Shown piece after piece: positions 8,404 to 16,868 of a stretch of DNA of 49,147 nucleotides; positions within the stretch are counted from its first letter, which is position 1, and each line of letters opens with the position of its first letter. The stretch is from Sphingobacterium alimentarium (lineage in GTDB: Bacteria; Bacteroidota; Bacteroidia; Sphingobacteriales; Sphingobacteriaceae), in NCBI RefSeq assembly GCF_004342685.1, contig NZ_SMBZ01000027.1, forward strand, positions 1 through 49,147, in the 5' to 3' direction. A model generated the notes under the pieces. The model was not told the DNA's origin and did no database searches. It saw nothing but the letters and a program-made list of their open reading frames with translations. Position numbers and translations under genes: made by a program.

Positions 8404-8781
8404 TTATATATATTTTCTAAGTATTTCCATCAAAATATCTACATCAATTGGTTTGGCAATATAGTCTGTTGCACCTGCCGCTAGACATCTTTCTTTGTCA
8501 CCGCTCATAGCCTGAGCTGTTACTGCAATCACAGGAATGTCCGGATATTTGTCTGATGATTGCATGATTTTAATAGCCTGATAGCCATCCATCTCGGGCA
8601 TCATCATATCTATCAGCACGATTCCAATATCCGGCTGTGTAGCTATTATATCGAGACCTTCCTCCGCGGAGGAGCAAGATATAAATTTGTATCCCTTAGC
8701 CTTCAGGGTAAGCGATAAAGCAAAGGTATTCCGATTATCATCGTCGATAATTAAGACGACATCTCTTTTCACTGTTGTCAT
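8404..8781 (-). CDS. Stand-alone response-regulator receiver, close to the hybrid kinase's last receiver
   Basis: A 125-residue single receiver domain. Acidic pocket Asp13-Asp15, phospho-acceptor Asp58 (VLIDMMMPEMDGY), Thr (VTAQAM) and Lys (YIAKPID) are intact. It closely resembles the third receiver of the neighbouring hybrid kinase: both share DDDxRNxFxLS, MDMMMPEMDGY-type, VTAxAMxGDxEKC-type and ASDYIxKPVD-type blocks, pointing to an internal duplication or a partner switch. It lies 18 bp after the hybrid kinase and 4 bp before cheR. It is the natural candidate for the missing regulatory receiver of CheB, or for a diffusible phospho-carrier; that is inference. Confidence 0.94.
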   Translation of the reverse strand: MTTVKRDVVLIIDDDNRNTFALSLTLKAKGYKFISCSSAEEGLDIIATQPDIGIVLIDMMMPEMDGYQAIKIMQSSDKYPDIPVIAVTAQAMSGDKERCLAAGATDYIAKPIDVDILMEILRKYI

Positions 8782-8799
8782 TTCTCCTTTCTTCTTAAT

Positions 8800-11700
8800 T
8801 TATATCTCATATAACCAAACACGTAGTAGGGATAAAAGTTGATCTTTATCCACAGGCTTAGAAATGTAATCCGAGGCGCCAGCCTGAATACATTTTTCCC
8901 GATCGCCCGTCATAGCTTTTGCTGTCACGGAGATAATCGGCAAGTTTTTGTACTTTGGATGTTGACGGATCTTTTGAATAGTCTCGTAGCCATCCATCTC
9001 TGGCATCATCATGTCCATGAGTACAATCGATATGCTGTCATTACGTTCTAATTCTTCGAGCGCTTCCTTGCCATTGATCGTCGAGATGACATTCACTTGG
9101 TATTTCTCTAATATTTTGGACAGCGAGAATATATTGCGCACATCGTCATCCGCAATCAGCACCGTCTTACCATGCAGTACATCGCCAAGAGCACCGAGTT
9201 TATTTTGTTTGCTTTTCTGTTCGCCATTATTTTCTTCGACGAGATGTAAGAATAGACCGACTTCATCCAGGATACGCTGGAAGGAGTGCGCAGTCTTAAT
9301 GACGATAGAATCTGCGTAGTTTTTGATTTTCATCTCTTCAGTATGCGACAAGTTCTTGCCGGTGAAGATGATGATAGGCAGATTTTCCAGCCCTTCATGG
9401 CTTTTGATAGCTTCCAAAGTCTCATATCCTATGCGATCCGGCAGCCCCATATCCAATATGACACAGTTTACCTTAGAATTAAGCAAGGTGTTGACACTTT
9501 CCTCCACATTGTTTTTGATTTCCGAACTGATGTCGTAGTTGTTCAAGAAGTAGGACAGGGCAGCTGCATGCTTCGGATTTTCTTCTACGATAAGCACTTT
9601 TTGCGCATTGCGCTGTAGTGCTTCTTCAATTCTTTTGAAGATGTCGCTCATTTTTTCCAACGCAATAGGCTTGTTGATAAAGTCGATTGCACCTTTGAGC
9701 AGACTTTCTTTTTTCATCTGCAGGGAGGACATAATATGCACCGGGATATGCCTGGTCTTCGGATTTTTCTTTAATTCGTCCATGACTTCCCATCCATTCT
9801 TCACTGGTAATTGAATATCCAATAAGATAGCCAGAGGTTGATATTTTTCCACTACAGGCAATACTTCATCACCACGTACAAGTACGATACCTTTGTAATT
9901 CTGCTGATGCGTATATTGCAACAAAGCTTTAGCGAAATTCGTGTCATCCTCCACTATTAATATACATTTCTCCCCAGGTTTTAGATTATCTCTATCGTCT
10001 TCGATATCATCCGGGATCTCGCTGAGCGTATATGGATCATTCACTATCAATTCAGCGGTCGGCTGAGGCATATTGGATGTAACATGCACCGTAGGACTCT
10101 CGAATTCATTTACCTCTTCGGTAATAGGTTTGATAGGAATACGTACGGTAAATGTACTTCCTTCACCATAACGGCTGTTTAATTCAATGCTTCCACCCAG
10201 GAGACGTACTATTTCACGGCTAATGGACAAACCTAATCCTGTACCTCCGAATCTACGTCGTGTAGACCCGTCGGCCTGTTGGAAGGCTTCAAAAATGATT
10301 TTTTGCTTGTCTTCACTAATTCCTATACCCGTATCCGAAACTGAGATAGTAAGATAATTTGGATTTTGATCCGCTTTAATGGATAGACGCACCTCACCTT
10401 GAGGCGTGAATTTGATAGCATTACCAATAAGGTTACGGATGACTTGCTCGACACGCAGTCTATCTGTTTCTATAAAATCTGGTAAAGTCTCGTCGAGTTC
10501 GGTATGGAAATTCAAACCACGCTCGGCGGCTAACGGCTGAAACATTTTGTGGGTGTCGTTACATACCGATTTCAGTGAAACCAATTCGTACTCCAACTTC
10601 ATCTTGCCAGCCTCGATTTTGGATAAATCCAGAATCTCATCAATTAGACTCAGCAAACTCGATCCCGAACTTTGAATTACTTTAGCAGATTCGATTTGGT
10701 CATGGGTGAGGTTTTTATCATCATTTTCGACCATCAATCGCGATAGCAGTAAGATTGAGTTTAGCGGTGTACGCAGTTCGTGCGACATATTGGCCAAAAA
10801 TTCAGACTTATACTTGGTGCTGAGCGCAAGCTCTTCTGCTTTCTTCTGAATTTCCGTGTTGCGGACAGCGATAAGCTGATTTTTTTCTTCGAGCAATTTG
10901 GCACGCTCTTCCAACTCTTGATTGGATTGAAGCAATTCTTCTTGTTGTACTTTTAGTTCCTCTTCGGAGGCTTGTAACCTTTGGGTGTAAGCTTCCAATT
11001 CTGTATTCAGACCTTCCAGTTCGCTGTGCTGCATTTGCAACTCTTCGGACTGCGCCTGTGTTTCTTCCAACAGCATTTGGATGCGTTGACGACTTTTGGC
11101 AGCCAATATCTCGAGCGTAACCAGCTTGCAAGCGTCTTCTAAGAATGTGATATCCACAGTTTCAAATGGCTTTGATGAAGCAAGCTCAATCACCCCGAAA
11201 CATTCGCCTTTAGCTGTCAATGGTAACCAAATAATATGCGAAAGTTTGAGTTGACCCACAGCAAAGCTTACGACATAGTCATTACTTTCCACATTGTCAA
11301 AATGCCTGATCTTTTTATCTAAAAAGACTTGGCCGACCATCCCTTCGCCAGGTGCGTACTCATTTTTCATGGTATGCTCCATGCCATATGCGCTCTTTAA
11401 CATGAGGCGTTTGTTTTCCAAGATGTAGCAAGCACCATTGGTACATTCTGTATAGTGAACAAGATGCGTCAACGCGTCTTCCGCAATAGTTTGCTCTGCT
11501 TTATTGCCAGTCAGTATTTCGTTTATTTTTACCAATCCAGTTTGTTTCCATTCATTCTGACGGATTGCTTCAAAGGACACTTGAAGTGCTGCGGTCATTT
11601 CGTTTAGCGCTGCTGCGATTCCGCCCAAGTGATCGCGTTCATTTTCGTCAGCCCGTACTGTATAGTCGCCTTCGGCTATTTTGCTGGCTATACGTTGTAC

Positions 11701-12384
11701 AGTAGCCAATCGCTTAGCCAATTGTTCATCTTTCGTCTGCAATTCACGTTGCAATTTCTCCCGTGCAGAAAATTCATTACGTATCTGTCTATAGAAAATA
11801 AAGGTGATAAACAATGAAACTACACAGGCAAGTAGGATGAAGATAGACGTATAATTGGAGGATGCCGTCATAGCCCGACTACGCTCGTTCAGACTGGCGA
11901 ACTCCGCCGAAATGATGTCTTGTATAATTGTACGACAGCTATCCATATATATTCTGCCTCGCTCCAGATCGGATAGATCGATTTCCTGACCCGATTTTTT
12001 AGCCTCCACCAATTCGTTTAGGATCTTAATCCTAAAATTAATGAGCCTGGATACCGTGTCCATTTTAGCCGCATGTACGGAGGTATCGGGAATTTGCTTT
12101 ATGATCTGGTTAAGTGATTCGGGAAGCGATTCTAATCCCCTATAAAATGGGGTAAGAAACACTTCATTATTGGTCAAAAGGTAACCTCGCTGACCTGTCT
12201 CCGCATTGAGTAAATCGACGAGCACACGATCCGCTTGGAGCAATGTGTATTGGGTATTCAATACACTCGTGCGATGTACGATTTGATTGCGCACACTCAT
12301 AAAGGAGGCGATCGAAGTTACCAGTAGAATGATAAAGGACATTCCAAACCCAATTTGTAACTTCTTAATAAGTTGCTTTGGCAT
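8800..12384 (-). CDS. Hybrid sensor kinase: TM-CHASE3-TM-HAMP-GAF-coiled coil-HisKA-HATPase-REC-REC-REC
   Basis: Large inner-membrane sensor of 1194 residues. Order: TM1 (~10-32), CHASE3-type periplasmic domain (~35-172, with the signature DLLNAETGQRGYLLT), TM2 (~178-198), HAMP (~200-270, EGDYTVRADEN), GAF (~285-430), a long Glu/Gln-rich coiled coil (~435-525), HisKA with SHELRTPLN, HATPase_c with the N box (NLIGNAIKFTP), G1 (DTGIGI) and G2 (GGTGLGLSI), then three receivers at about 810-925, 935-1050 and 1075-1190. Each receiver keeps its phosphorylatable Asp (LLDIQLP, ILDMGLP, LMDMMMPEMDGY). It overlaps the upstream REC-PAS kinase by 20 bp, so the two are translationally coupled. The architecture matches multi-receiver hybrid kinases common in Bacteroidota and Cyanobacteria. 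The stimulus is unknown. The coiled coil is a possible methylation substrate for the adjacent CheR. Confidence 0.95.
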   Translation of the reverse strand: MPKQLIKKLQIGFGMSFIILLVTSIASFMSVRNQIVHRTSVLNTQYTLLQADRVLVDLLNAETGQRGYLLTNNEVFLTPFYRGLESLPESLNQIIKQIPDTSVHAAKMDTVSRLINFRIKILNELVEAKKSGQEIDLSDLERGRIYMDSCRTIIQDIISAEFASLNERSRAMTASSNYTSIFILLACVVSLFITFIFYRQIRNEFSAREKLQRELQTKDEQLAKRLATVQRIASKIAEGDYTVRADENERDHLGGIAAALNEMTAALQVSFEAIRQNEWKQTGLVKINEILTGNKAEQTIAEDALTHLVHYTECTNGACYILENKRLMLKSAYGMEHTMKNEYAPGEGMVGQVFLDKKIRHFDNVESNDYVVSFAVGQLKLSHIIWLPLTAKGECFGVIELASSKPFETVDITFLEDACKLVTLEILAAKSRQRIQMLLEETQAQSEELQMQHSELEGLNTELEAYTQRLQASEEELKVQQEELLQSNQELEERAKLLEEKNQLIAVRNTEIQKKAEELALSTKYKSEFLANMSHELRTPLNSILLLSRLMVENDDKNLTHDQIESAKVIQSSGSSLLSLIDEILDLSKIEAGKMKLEYELVSLKSVCNDTHKMFQPLAAERGLNFHTELDETLPDFIETDRLRVEQVIRNLIGNAIKFTPQGEVRLSIKADQNPNYLTISVSDTGIGISEDKQKIIFEAFQQADGSTRRRFGGTGLGLSISREIVRLLGGSIELNSRYGEGSTFTVRIPIKPITEEVNEFESPTVHVTSNMPQPTAELIVNDPYTLSEIPDDIEDDRDNLKPGEKCILIVEDDTNFAKALLQYTHQQNYKGIVLVRGDEVLPVVEKYQPLAILLDIQLPVKNGWEVMDELKKNPKTRHIPVHIMSSLQMKKESLLKGAIDFINKPIALEKMSDIFKRIEEALQRNAQKVLIVEENPKHAAALSYFLNNYDISSEIKNNVEESVNTLLNSKVNCVILDMGLPDRIGYETLEAIKSHEGLENLPIIIFTGKNLSHTEEMKIKNYADSIVIKTAHSFQRILDEVGLFLHLVEENNGEQKSKQNKLGALGDVLHGKTVLIADDDVRNIFSLSKILEKYQVNVISTINGKEALEELERNDSISIVLMDMMMPEMDGYETIQKIRQHPKYKNLPIISVTAKAMTGDREKCIQAGASDYISKPVDKDQLLSLLRVWLYEI

Positions 12385-13864
12385 AGGTAATATGATGTTT
12401 AATTGGTAATGTGAAATAGATTGTAGTGCCTTCGCCGACTTTGCTTTCTACACCAAAATTTCCTTGATGCTGTTTGAGAATTTCAGCACAGATATATAGA
12501 CCTATTCCTAAGCCTTGGAATTTTAATGAAGACTCCTCCACACGATAGAATTTGGAGAATATATGTTTCTGTTTTTCTGCTGGAATTCCGATTCCGAAAT
12601 CTTGAACAGCTATCAAGATATCATCCTCTTGTACCTCAGTTTTGATGATTACCTTTTCGGCATCGGGCGAATATTTGATGGCATTGGTCAGAAAATTTAC
12701 CAACACCTGCTCGATACGCATGGCGTCAGCATAGATAGGCTGGTCAAATAAATCTCCCTGGCGCTCAATAGCTAGGCTGGAAGGGTAGGTTTGGTGGATC
12801 GTATCAATCGCATGGCTAATGATCTTTTCTAAATCTATTTCCTTCTTATTGACCTGGAGCTGGCCATTTTGAATTTTAGAAATATCCAACAAGTCTGCGA
12901 TCAGGCTTTCTAATTTTAAGACCTCATCTTTGGCTCTTTCAATGTATAGGGGAGCTGTCGGTACGTCCGATTTCGTGACTACACGTTCTACAAGTTGTAT
13001 ATAAGCCTTTATACCCGTCAATGGGGTTTTTAACTCATGACTGGCGATACTTAAAAATTCATCTTTTTTGCTTTCTACCAGTTTTTGATCATTGATATCA
13101 GTGAGTGTTCCCACCCAGTTGCATACTTTGTTTTCTTCCGCAATAGGGATGATGCGCAACAAATGATAGCGGAAGGTGTTGGTTTCGATTTCCTTTATCC
13201 GTATTTCCCGCTCTACAGGTGCATGCAGCGAATGGCAATTGAGTTGAAAATTCTGCAAGGCATTTAAATCATCGGGGTGAGTCTCCGGAAAGCGTGCAGA
13301 TGATAAAGAATACTTATACCAATTGTGGTTTACGAATGTGATATTACCTTGATTATCAGCGGTAAAAGCAATCTGAGGCAAGCTTTCCATGGTGGAATGC
13401 AAATGTTCCACCTGCGTTTTCAGCTCTTCCTGTGCCTGTTTGCGGCTTTCAATTTCCAGTTGAAGTTTCTGTTGGGCTTCATTCAGGGATAATGTCTGCT
13501 CATACAACCGAACAAATGTGCGAACTTTCAATAATAAAATATCGGGATCTACCGGTTTGGTAATATAGTCAATACCACCCGATTCATAACCTTTGGTGAT
13601 AAACTTCTTATCCGTATTATTTGCTGTCAAAAATATCACAGGAATATCTTTGGTCTTGCTGTAGCCCGATAATGCTTCGGCTACCTCAAATCCGTCCATG
13701 CCGGGCATTTGCACATCCAAGATTATGAGCGCATAATCTTTTCGTAATACTTTTTTCAAGGCCTCTTCACCTGATAAAGATGTGTCCACTTCAAAATTCT
13801 TGGACTCCAAAAGGGTCTTTAATGAAAAGATATTCTCTTTTTTATCATCGACAATCAAGATCAT
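12365..13864 (-). CDS. Response-regulator/PAS histidine kinase (REC-PAS-HisKA-HATPase)
   Basis: A 499-residue soluble kinase. An N-terminal receiver (1-~118; phospho-acceptor Asp50 in IILDVQMPGMDGF) is joined by a short coiled coil (~125-150) to a PAS domain (~150-262), HisKA (~270-335, with SIASHELKTPLTG) and HATPase_c (~380-495, NFLTNAIKYSP, DFGIGIP, GLGIGLYI). Having the receiver at the N-terminus means its activity is probably gated by phosphate from another kinase, for instance the coupled hybrid kinase. It is the first gene of the leftward cluster and overlaps the next gene by 20 bp. No membrane segments or signal peptide. No clear TAnnTTTG promoter was recognised upstream. Confidence 0.94.
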   Translation of the reverse strand: MILIVDDKKENIFSLKTLLESKNFEVDTSLSGEEALKKVLRKDYALIILDVQMPGMDGFEVAEALSGYSKTKDIPVIFLTANNTDKKFITKGYESGGIDYITKPVDPDILLLKVRTFVRLYEQTLSLNEAQQKLQLEIESRKQAQEELKTQVEHLHSTMESLPQIAFTADNQGNITFVNHNWYKYSLSSARFPETHPDDLNALQNFQLNCHSLHAPVEREIRIKEIETNTFRYHLLRIIPIAEENKVCNWVGTLTDINDQKLVESKKDEFLSIASHELKTPLTGIKAYIQLVERVVTKSDVPTAPLYIERAKDEVLKLESLIADLLDISKIQNGQLQVNKKEIDLEKIISHAIDTIHQTYPSSLAIERQGDLFDQPIYADAMRIEQVLVNFLTNAIKYSPDAEKVIIKTEVQEDDILIAVQDFGIGIPAEKQKHIFSKFYRVEESSLKFQGLGIGLYICAEILKQHQGNFGVESKVGEGTTIYFTLPIKHHITYAKATY

Positions 13865-14231
13865 AGATTATTATTAAATGTTTTTTTTCTAGGATTAGGA
13901 GGCTAATCATAGCTCATAACCTCGCCCTTGCAATAAGCAAATATCACACCAACAATGCTTTTTTGGCCAATAAACCGACTTTGACACGAAAAAAAGGTCA
14001 ACGGATTAAGCTTAATTCTTTAAATGAAAATTAATTAAGCCTCGTCTGGAAATCCTTACTTACAATTAGGTACGCGGTAGATTGATTGGGAGGGAAGGGT
14101 ATGGTTGTTTTACCGTCGTTGGTTGTTCGGAAAGGTCTGGGACCTTTGGTAAGAACCCAAAGGAATGAGGGTTTATCTTGTAGCAAGATCTGCGATACAC
14201 TGTTCTCTAATTTTCCAGAGTTCTTAAAGGG
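13865..14231. other. Intergenic stretch with a possible coding remnant on the minus strand
   Basis: No intact gene. The right half (14034-14231), read leftward in the same frame as the integrase fragment, is open for 66 codons after its stop and ends at TAA. It encodes a peptide with protein-like character (for example FRTTNDGKTTIPFP and STAYLIVSKDF) that does not resemble an integrase. It may be the C-terminal scrap of another gene joined by deletion. The left half holds the upstream region of the kinase at 13864 and is AT-rich. Confidence 0.35.
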
Positions 14232-14771
14232 TTAATTTTGGAGAATTTTGTTTGTGAAGCCAACTTTTTTGTGTTTTACCTGAAGGAATGTTTGTAGTTT
14301 CTTCTTTGTAGTTTTTAATTGAGTTTTTGTAAATGGTGATCGGTCATCCTTTTCCACCATCTTTTGAAACTTTTCGATGAATTCATCGAAAACTTCAAGG
14401 AGGGTAGGAGGCAGAGTAGAATCTTCCAATATTGATTCTTCAACTATTGGCTTATTGAAATAAACCCGTTTGATCATTTCAGGAGTAATAATATTATGTT
14501 CAAAAAAGAGTTTATCGTAGATCCTATTAAGATCGACTAACATTCCTTTAATTTTGTTATTTATAGCGCGGTGATCAGATTCGGATTTTGATACTGTTTT
14601 GCTTTCAACATCCCAATTCTCTGGGAGAATAGTCGTTCCAATGGGTACCTCCGTTGTTTTTTGATCTTTAAGGGTAATCCGAATTGTTAGTGGAGCTTTT
14701 CCAGTTGTCTTTCTTGCTTTAGTTCTTAAAACCATAGGAAGTAAATCCAGCTGATGTTTGATTTTTTCCAT
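14232..14771 (-). pseudogene. Truncated tyrosine recombinase (integrase) N-terminal part
   Basis: A 179-residue remnant of a Bacteroidota-type phage/ICE integrase. Residues ~10-110 match the N-terminal arm-type DNA-binding domain (RKTTGKAPLTIRITLKDQK, GTTILPENWD, then SDHRAINNKI), and ~120-170 the start of the SAM-like core-binding domain. The whole catalytic domain with the R-H-R-Y residues is missing; the frame stops right after the truncated core-binding part. It starts 128 bp from the 3' end of the tRNA-Lys gene and points away from it, the usual position of an integrase that uses a tRNA 3' end as attachment site. It therefore marks a former element on the left side of this tRNA, now mostly deleted. 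The family call is good; loss of function is clear. Confidence 0.82.
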
Positions 14772-14870
14772 TTCTACACATTTAGAGTTAACAAAATTGC
14801 TAAGCCTTATCAGCCATTCTCACGTAAATCAAAATTAGTACTTTGAAGAAGTTTAGATATAGAATAAACT

Positions 14871-14897
14871 AAAAAAGGCACACCTAAGTGTGCCTTT
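14871..14897 (-). terminator. Rho-independent terminator of the first tRNA-Lys
   Basis: Stem GGCACAC/GTGTGCC with a four-base loop and, on the minus strand, a run of six T. It begins immediately beyond the tRNA 3' end. Confidence 0.88.
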
Positions 14898-15020
14898 GTG
14901 ATCCCGCTGGGATTCGAACCCAGGACCCATACATTAAAAGTGTATTGCTCTACCAGCTGAGCTACGGAATCCTAATTCTCTCGAATTATCCTTCGTTGTT
15001 TGAAGTGATGCAAAGGTAGG
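14898..15020. repeat. Direct repeat, left copy, containing tRNA-Lys and its 5' leader
   Basis: 123 bp nearly identical to 28700-28822: one mismatch (C here, T there, in the stretch just upstream of the tRNA). The identity covers the whole tRNA, the leader and the -7 element, and ends abruptly on both sides. Confidence 0.95.
14899..14971 (-). tRNA. tRNA-Lys (anticodon TTT), copy A
   Basis: A 73-nt cloverleaf read leftward: acceptor GATTCCG/CGGGATC (one T-G pair), D-arm GCTC/GAGC, anticodon stem ATACA/TGTAT with loop CTTTTAA (anticodon TTT), T-stem CTGGG/CCCAG with loop TTCGAAT, and discriminator A; CCA is not encoded. It is identical to the copy at 28701-28773. Confidence 0.97.
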
Positions 15021-15041
15021 GCTTTTAGTTGTAAATGCAAA
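15011..15041 (-). promoter_or_regulatory. Promoter of tRNA-Lys copy A
   Basis: Read leftward: TTTG (15038-15041), a 19-nt spacer, then TACCTTTG (15011-15018). This is a full match to the Bacteroidota housekeeping promoter (TTTG-N19-TAnnTTTG). Confidence 0.85.
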
Positions 15042-15114
15042 TTATTTCCAAATTAAATTTGCTTATTCAAGCTAATTCATTCTTTTAGTGGTTATTATTT
15101 TTAGCGTACCATAT

Positions 15115-16374
15115 TTAAGGTAGTGCATTGAAGTCGATAACAGGAACTTGCGCATTGTTGTTATACTGGAATACCGAATTTGGTGGAACAATTTCATCAA
15201 AAAAACCACCCATTTTTAGGTAATATCCATTACTTGTCGTGCCACCCGATGCATCGACACGGTTGCCTTGTCTGTATGTTGCGTCCACGGTCAGCTGGGC
15301 TTCTTCCATCTTGGTCCAAGTGCCATTGTATACCCATTGATTTCGAAATTCTACCTGACGCTTGAGGTAGCCTTGATTGGGGCTGAAGTTTTCGAGAAAG
15401 CTGTGAAAACCTTTGAGAAAGGTATTCGTCTTTGATCGTTGGAAGCTGGCTATTAATTGCCAGTTGTTATTTTCGGGAGCAAAAAACCATGCACTGTATA
15501 CCGTATTTCCTTTTCCGTCGGGCTCACCTTTTAGCAAAAACTTGTAAGTAGTTTCGGCCTGCCAATTGTAGCGCAGAAAACTCTGTCCACCTGATCTTTC
15601 ATTTCCAAATTCGCCGGTATAGACGCCCTCGCCTTTTTTGAGAAGCAGAATTTTTTGGTCATCAGGAATAGATTTAGGATCGTCAGTATGAAATGGGCTC
15701 CATACGGAGAATAATATTCTGCGTTCTTTTTCCGAATTAACTTGTATGCCAAAGTACCCTTCCGCAAATCCATTTGCCATAAAGTAGGTTCCGATCATAT
15801 CCTGTCCTTTAGGTACCCGTACCTCATTGTAAAAATAGGTTGCATTCTCCACTTTCGGGCTGTAGCCCAGGTGGCAGGAGGGACCACGGCGTGTCCAATA
15901 GAAATTCGCGGGATCACTGCAGTAGATGACGCCTTCCGTCGTAGCCGACCCTTCCAGCATAATATCCTTGATCGTTATGTCTCCATTACTGGAGATAAAA
16001 TCCAAATGGGCATATCCGGCTTTCGGCACATTAAAGTTGCCAAGATCGATAGTGGTATATGCACTAGCCGTAATGTTTATGGTCTTCGTTTTGCTTCCGA
16101 AGCCCACTCGCAGGCGCGCTTTCTGACCTTCATTGATTTTTGCGAGGAGTTTAATGTTCAAGTTGCCCGAAGCCCCCAGTTTGAAATAGGAGCTTACCTT
16201 TTTGGAGGAGGACGTTAGTTTAATACCGTTTTTTTCTACGGCATTGCGTTCATGGGTATAATCAATTTCAAAGGAGTTTCCCGCAGTAGGGATGATGATG
16301 CTTTTTGGACTGCTATTCTGTGCAAAGCACAAACTTATTAGTCCCATTATACATAATATAGATCGTATTTTCAT
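15115..16374 (-). CDS. Secreted DUF3472 protein (with N-terminal DUF5077-like domain)
   Basis: A 419-residue exported protein of unknown function. Signal peptide: about residues 1-18 (hydrophobic core ending FAQ). The following ~125 residues look like a DUF5077-type beta-sandwich (GNSFEIDYTHERNAVEKNG, KINEGQKARLRVGF), and the remainder is the DUF3472 domain (YFMANGFAEGYFGIQVNSE, RRILFSVWSPF, GEGVYTGEFGNERSGGQSF). Such proteins occur in Bacteroidota next to carbohydrate-active genes and may bind or cleave glycans, but no catalytic residue can be named. It is the first gene inside the tRNA-flanked region, apparently monocistronic, with a possible -7 element (TAACTTTA) about 140 bp upstream. No SusC/SusD pair is nearby. 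Confidence 0.85.
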   Translation of the reverse strand: MKIRSILCIMGLISLCFAQNSSPKSIIIPTAGNSFEIDYTHERNAVEKNGIKLTSSSKKVSSYFKLGASGNLNIKLLAKINEGQKARLRVGFGSKTKTINITASAYTTIDLGNFNVPKAGYAHLDFISSNGDITIKDIMLEGSATTEGVIYCSDPANFYWTRRGPSCHLGYSPKVENATYFYNEVRVPKGQDMIGTYFMANGFAEGYFGIQVNSEKERRILFSVWSPFHTDDPKSIPDDQKILLLKKGEGVYTGEFGNERSGGQSFLRYNWQAETTYKFLLKGEPDGKGNTVYSAWFFAPENNNWQLIASFQRSKTNTFLKGFHSFLENFSPNQGYLKRQVEFRNQWVYNGTWTKMEEAQLTVDATYRQGNRVDASGGTTSNGYYLKMGGFFDEIVPPNSVFQYNNNAQVPVIDFNALP

Positions 16375-16868
16375 ATCGTCTCAGTTCTTAGGATGAATGT
16401 ATTGATTTTTGCCTATGAAATATAAAAGAAAACCCACTGCTTTTGCCAAATCGGGTAGGAGGCTTTATTTCAACCGTTTGTTCTAAATTGTAAAATTTTA
16501 GATGGGATATAATTGCATTAGTACTAAAGTTATCGTGTTCGGAACTTTATGAAACGAATGGATGGCATAAGCAAAGTCATCGTACGTTACTCACTGTACT
16601 GTACAAAGAAACTGGATTTTGCCGAGCGAAATAAAATTCAAGGTAGAGAATTACAAAGAGCCTGATATTAATTCGTATCAGGCTCTTGTTTACCGATTTC
16701 TTTTTTTCATTTCGGAAACTCTTGGGGCTGCTTGAGTTACTCGCTCCACTATACTTAACTCCTATTGACGAATAAGTATGTATATTCAAGGATATCTACA
16801 TTCTTAGGCTTCAAGAATTGGAGGGTAGCCAATAAATGAGGAGATTTGCGGATCTCCATATTTTAAAT
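16375..16868. other. 494-bp intergenic region between DUF3472 gene and RND gene
   Basis: No credible gene. A 70-codon leftward frame at 16577-16789 runs through a terminator-like hairpin and lacks family resemblance. The region holds the upstream DNA of the DUF3472 gene (including TAACTTTA read leftward near 16512-16519) and the end of the metal-efflux transcript. Confidence 0.6.
16656..16686. terminator. Hairpin downstream of the RND efflux operon
   Basis: Inverted repeat GAGCCTGATA/TATCAGGCTC with an 8-nt loop, flanked by short T-rich stretches on either strand. It lies ~180 bp past the RND stop codon, a plausible terminator of the leftward operon; the U-tract is imperfect. Confidence 0.6.

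Noticed and set aside
16577..16789. A 70-codon leftward frame
   Set aside because: It contains the 16656-16686 hairpin, has no family resemblance and no promoter.
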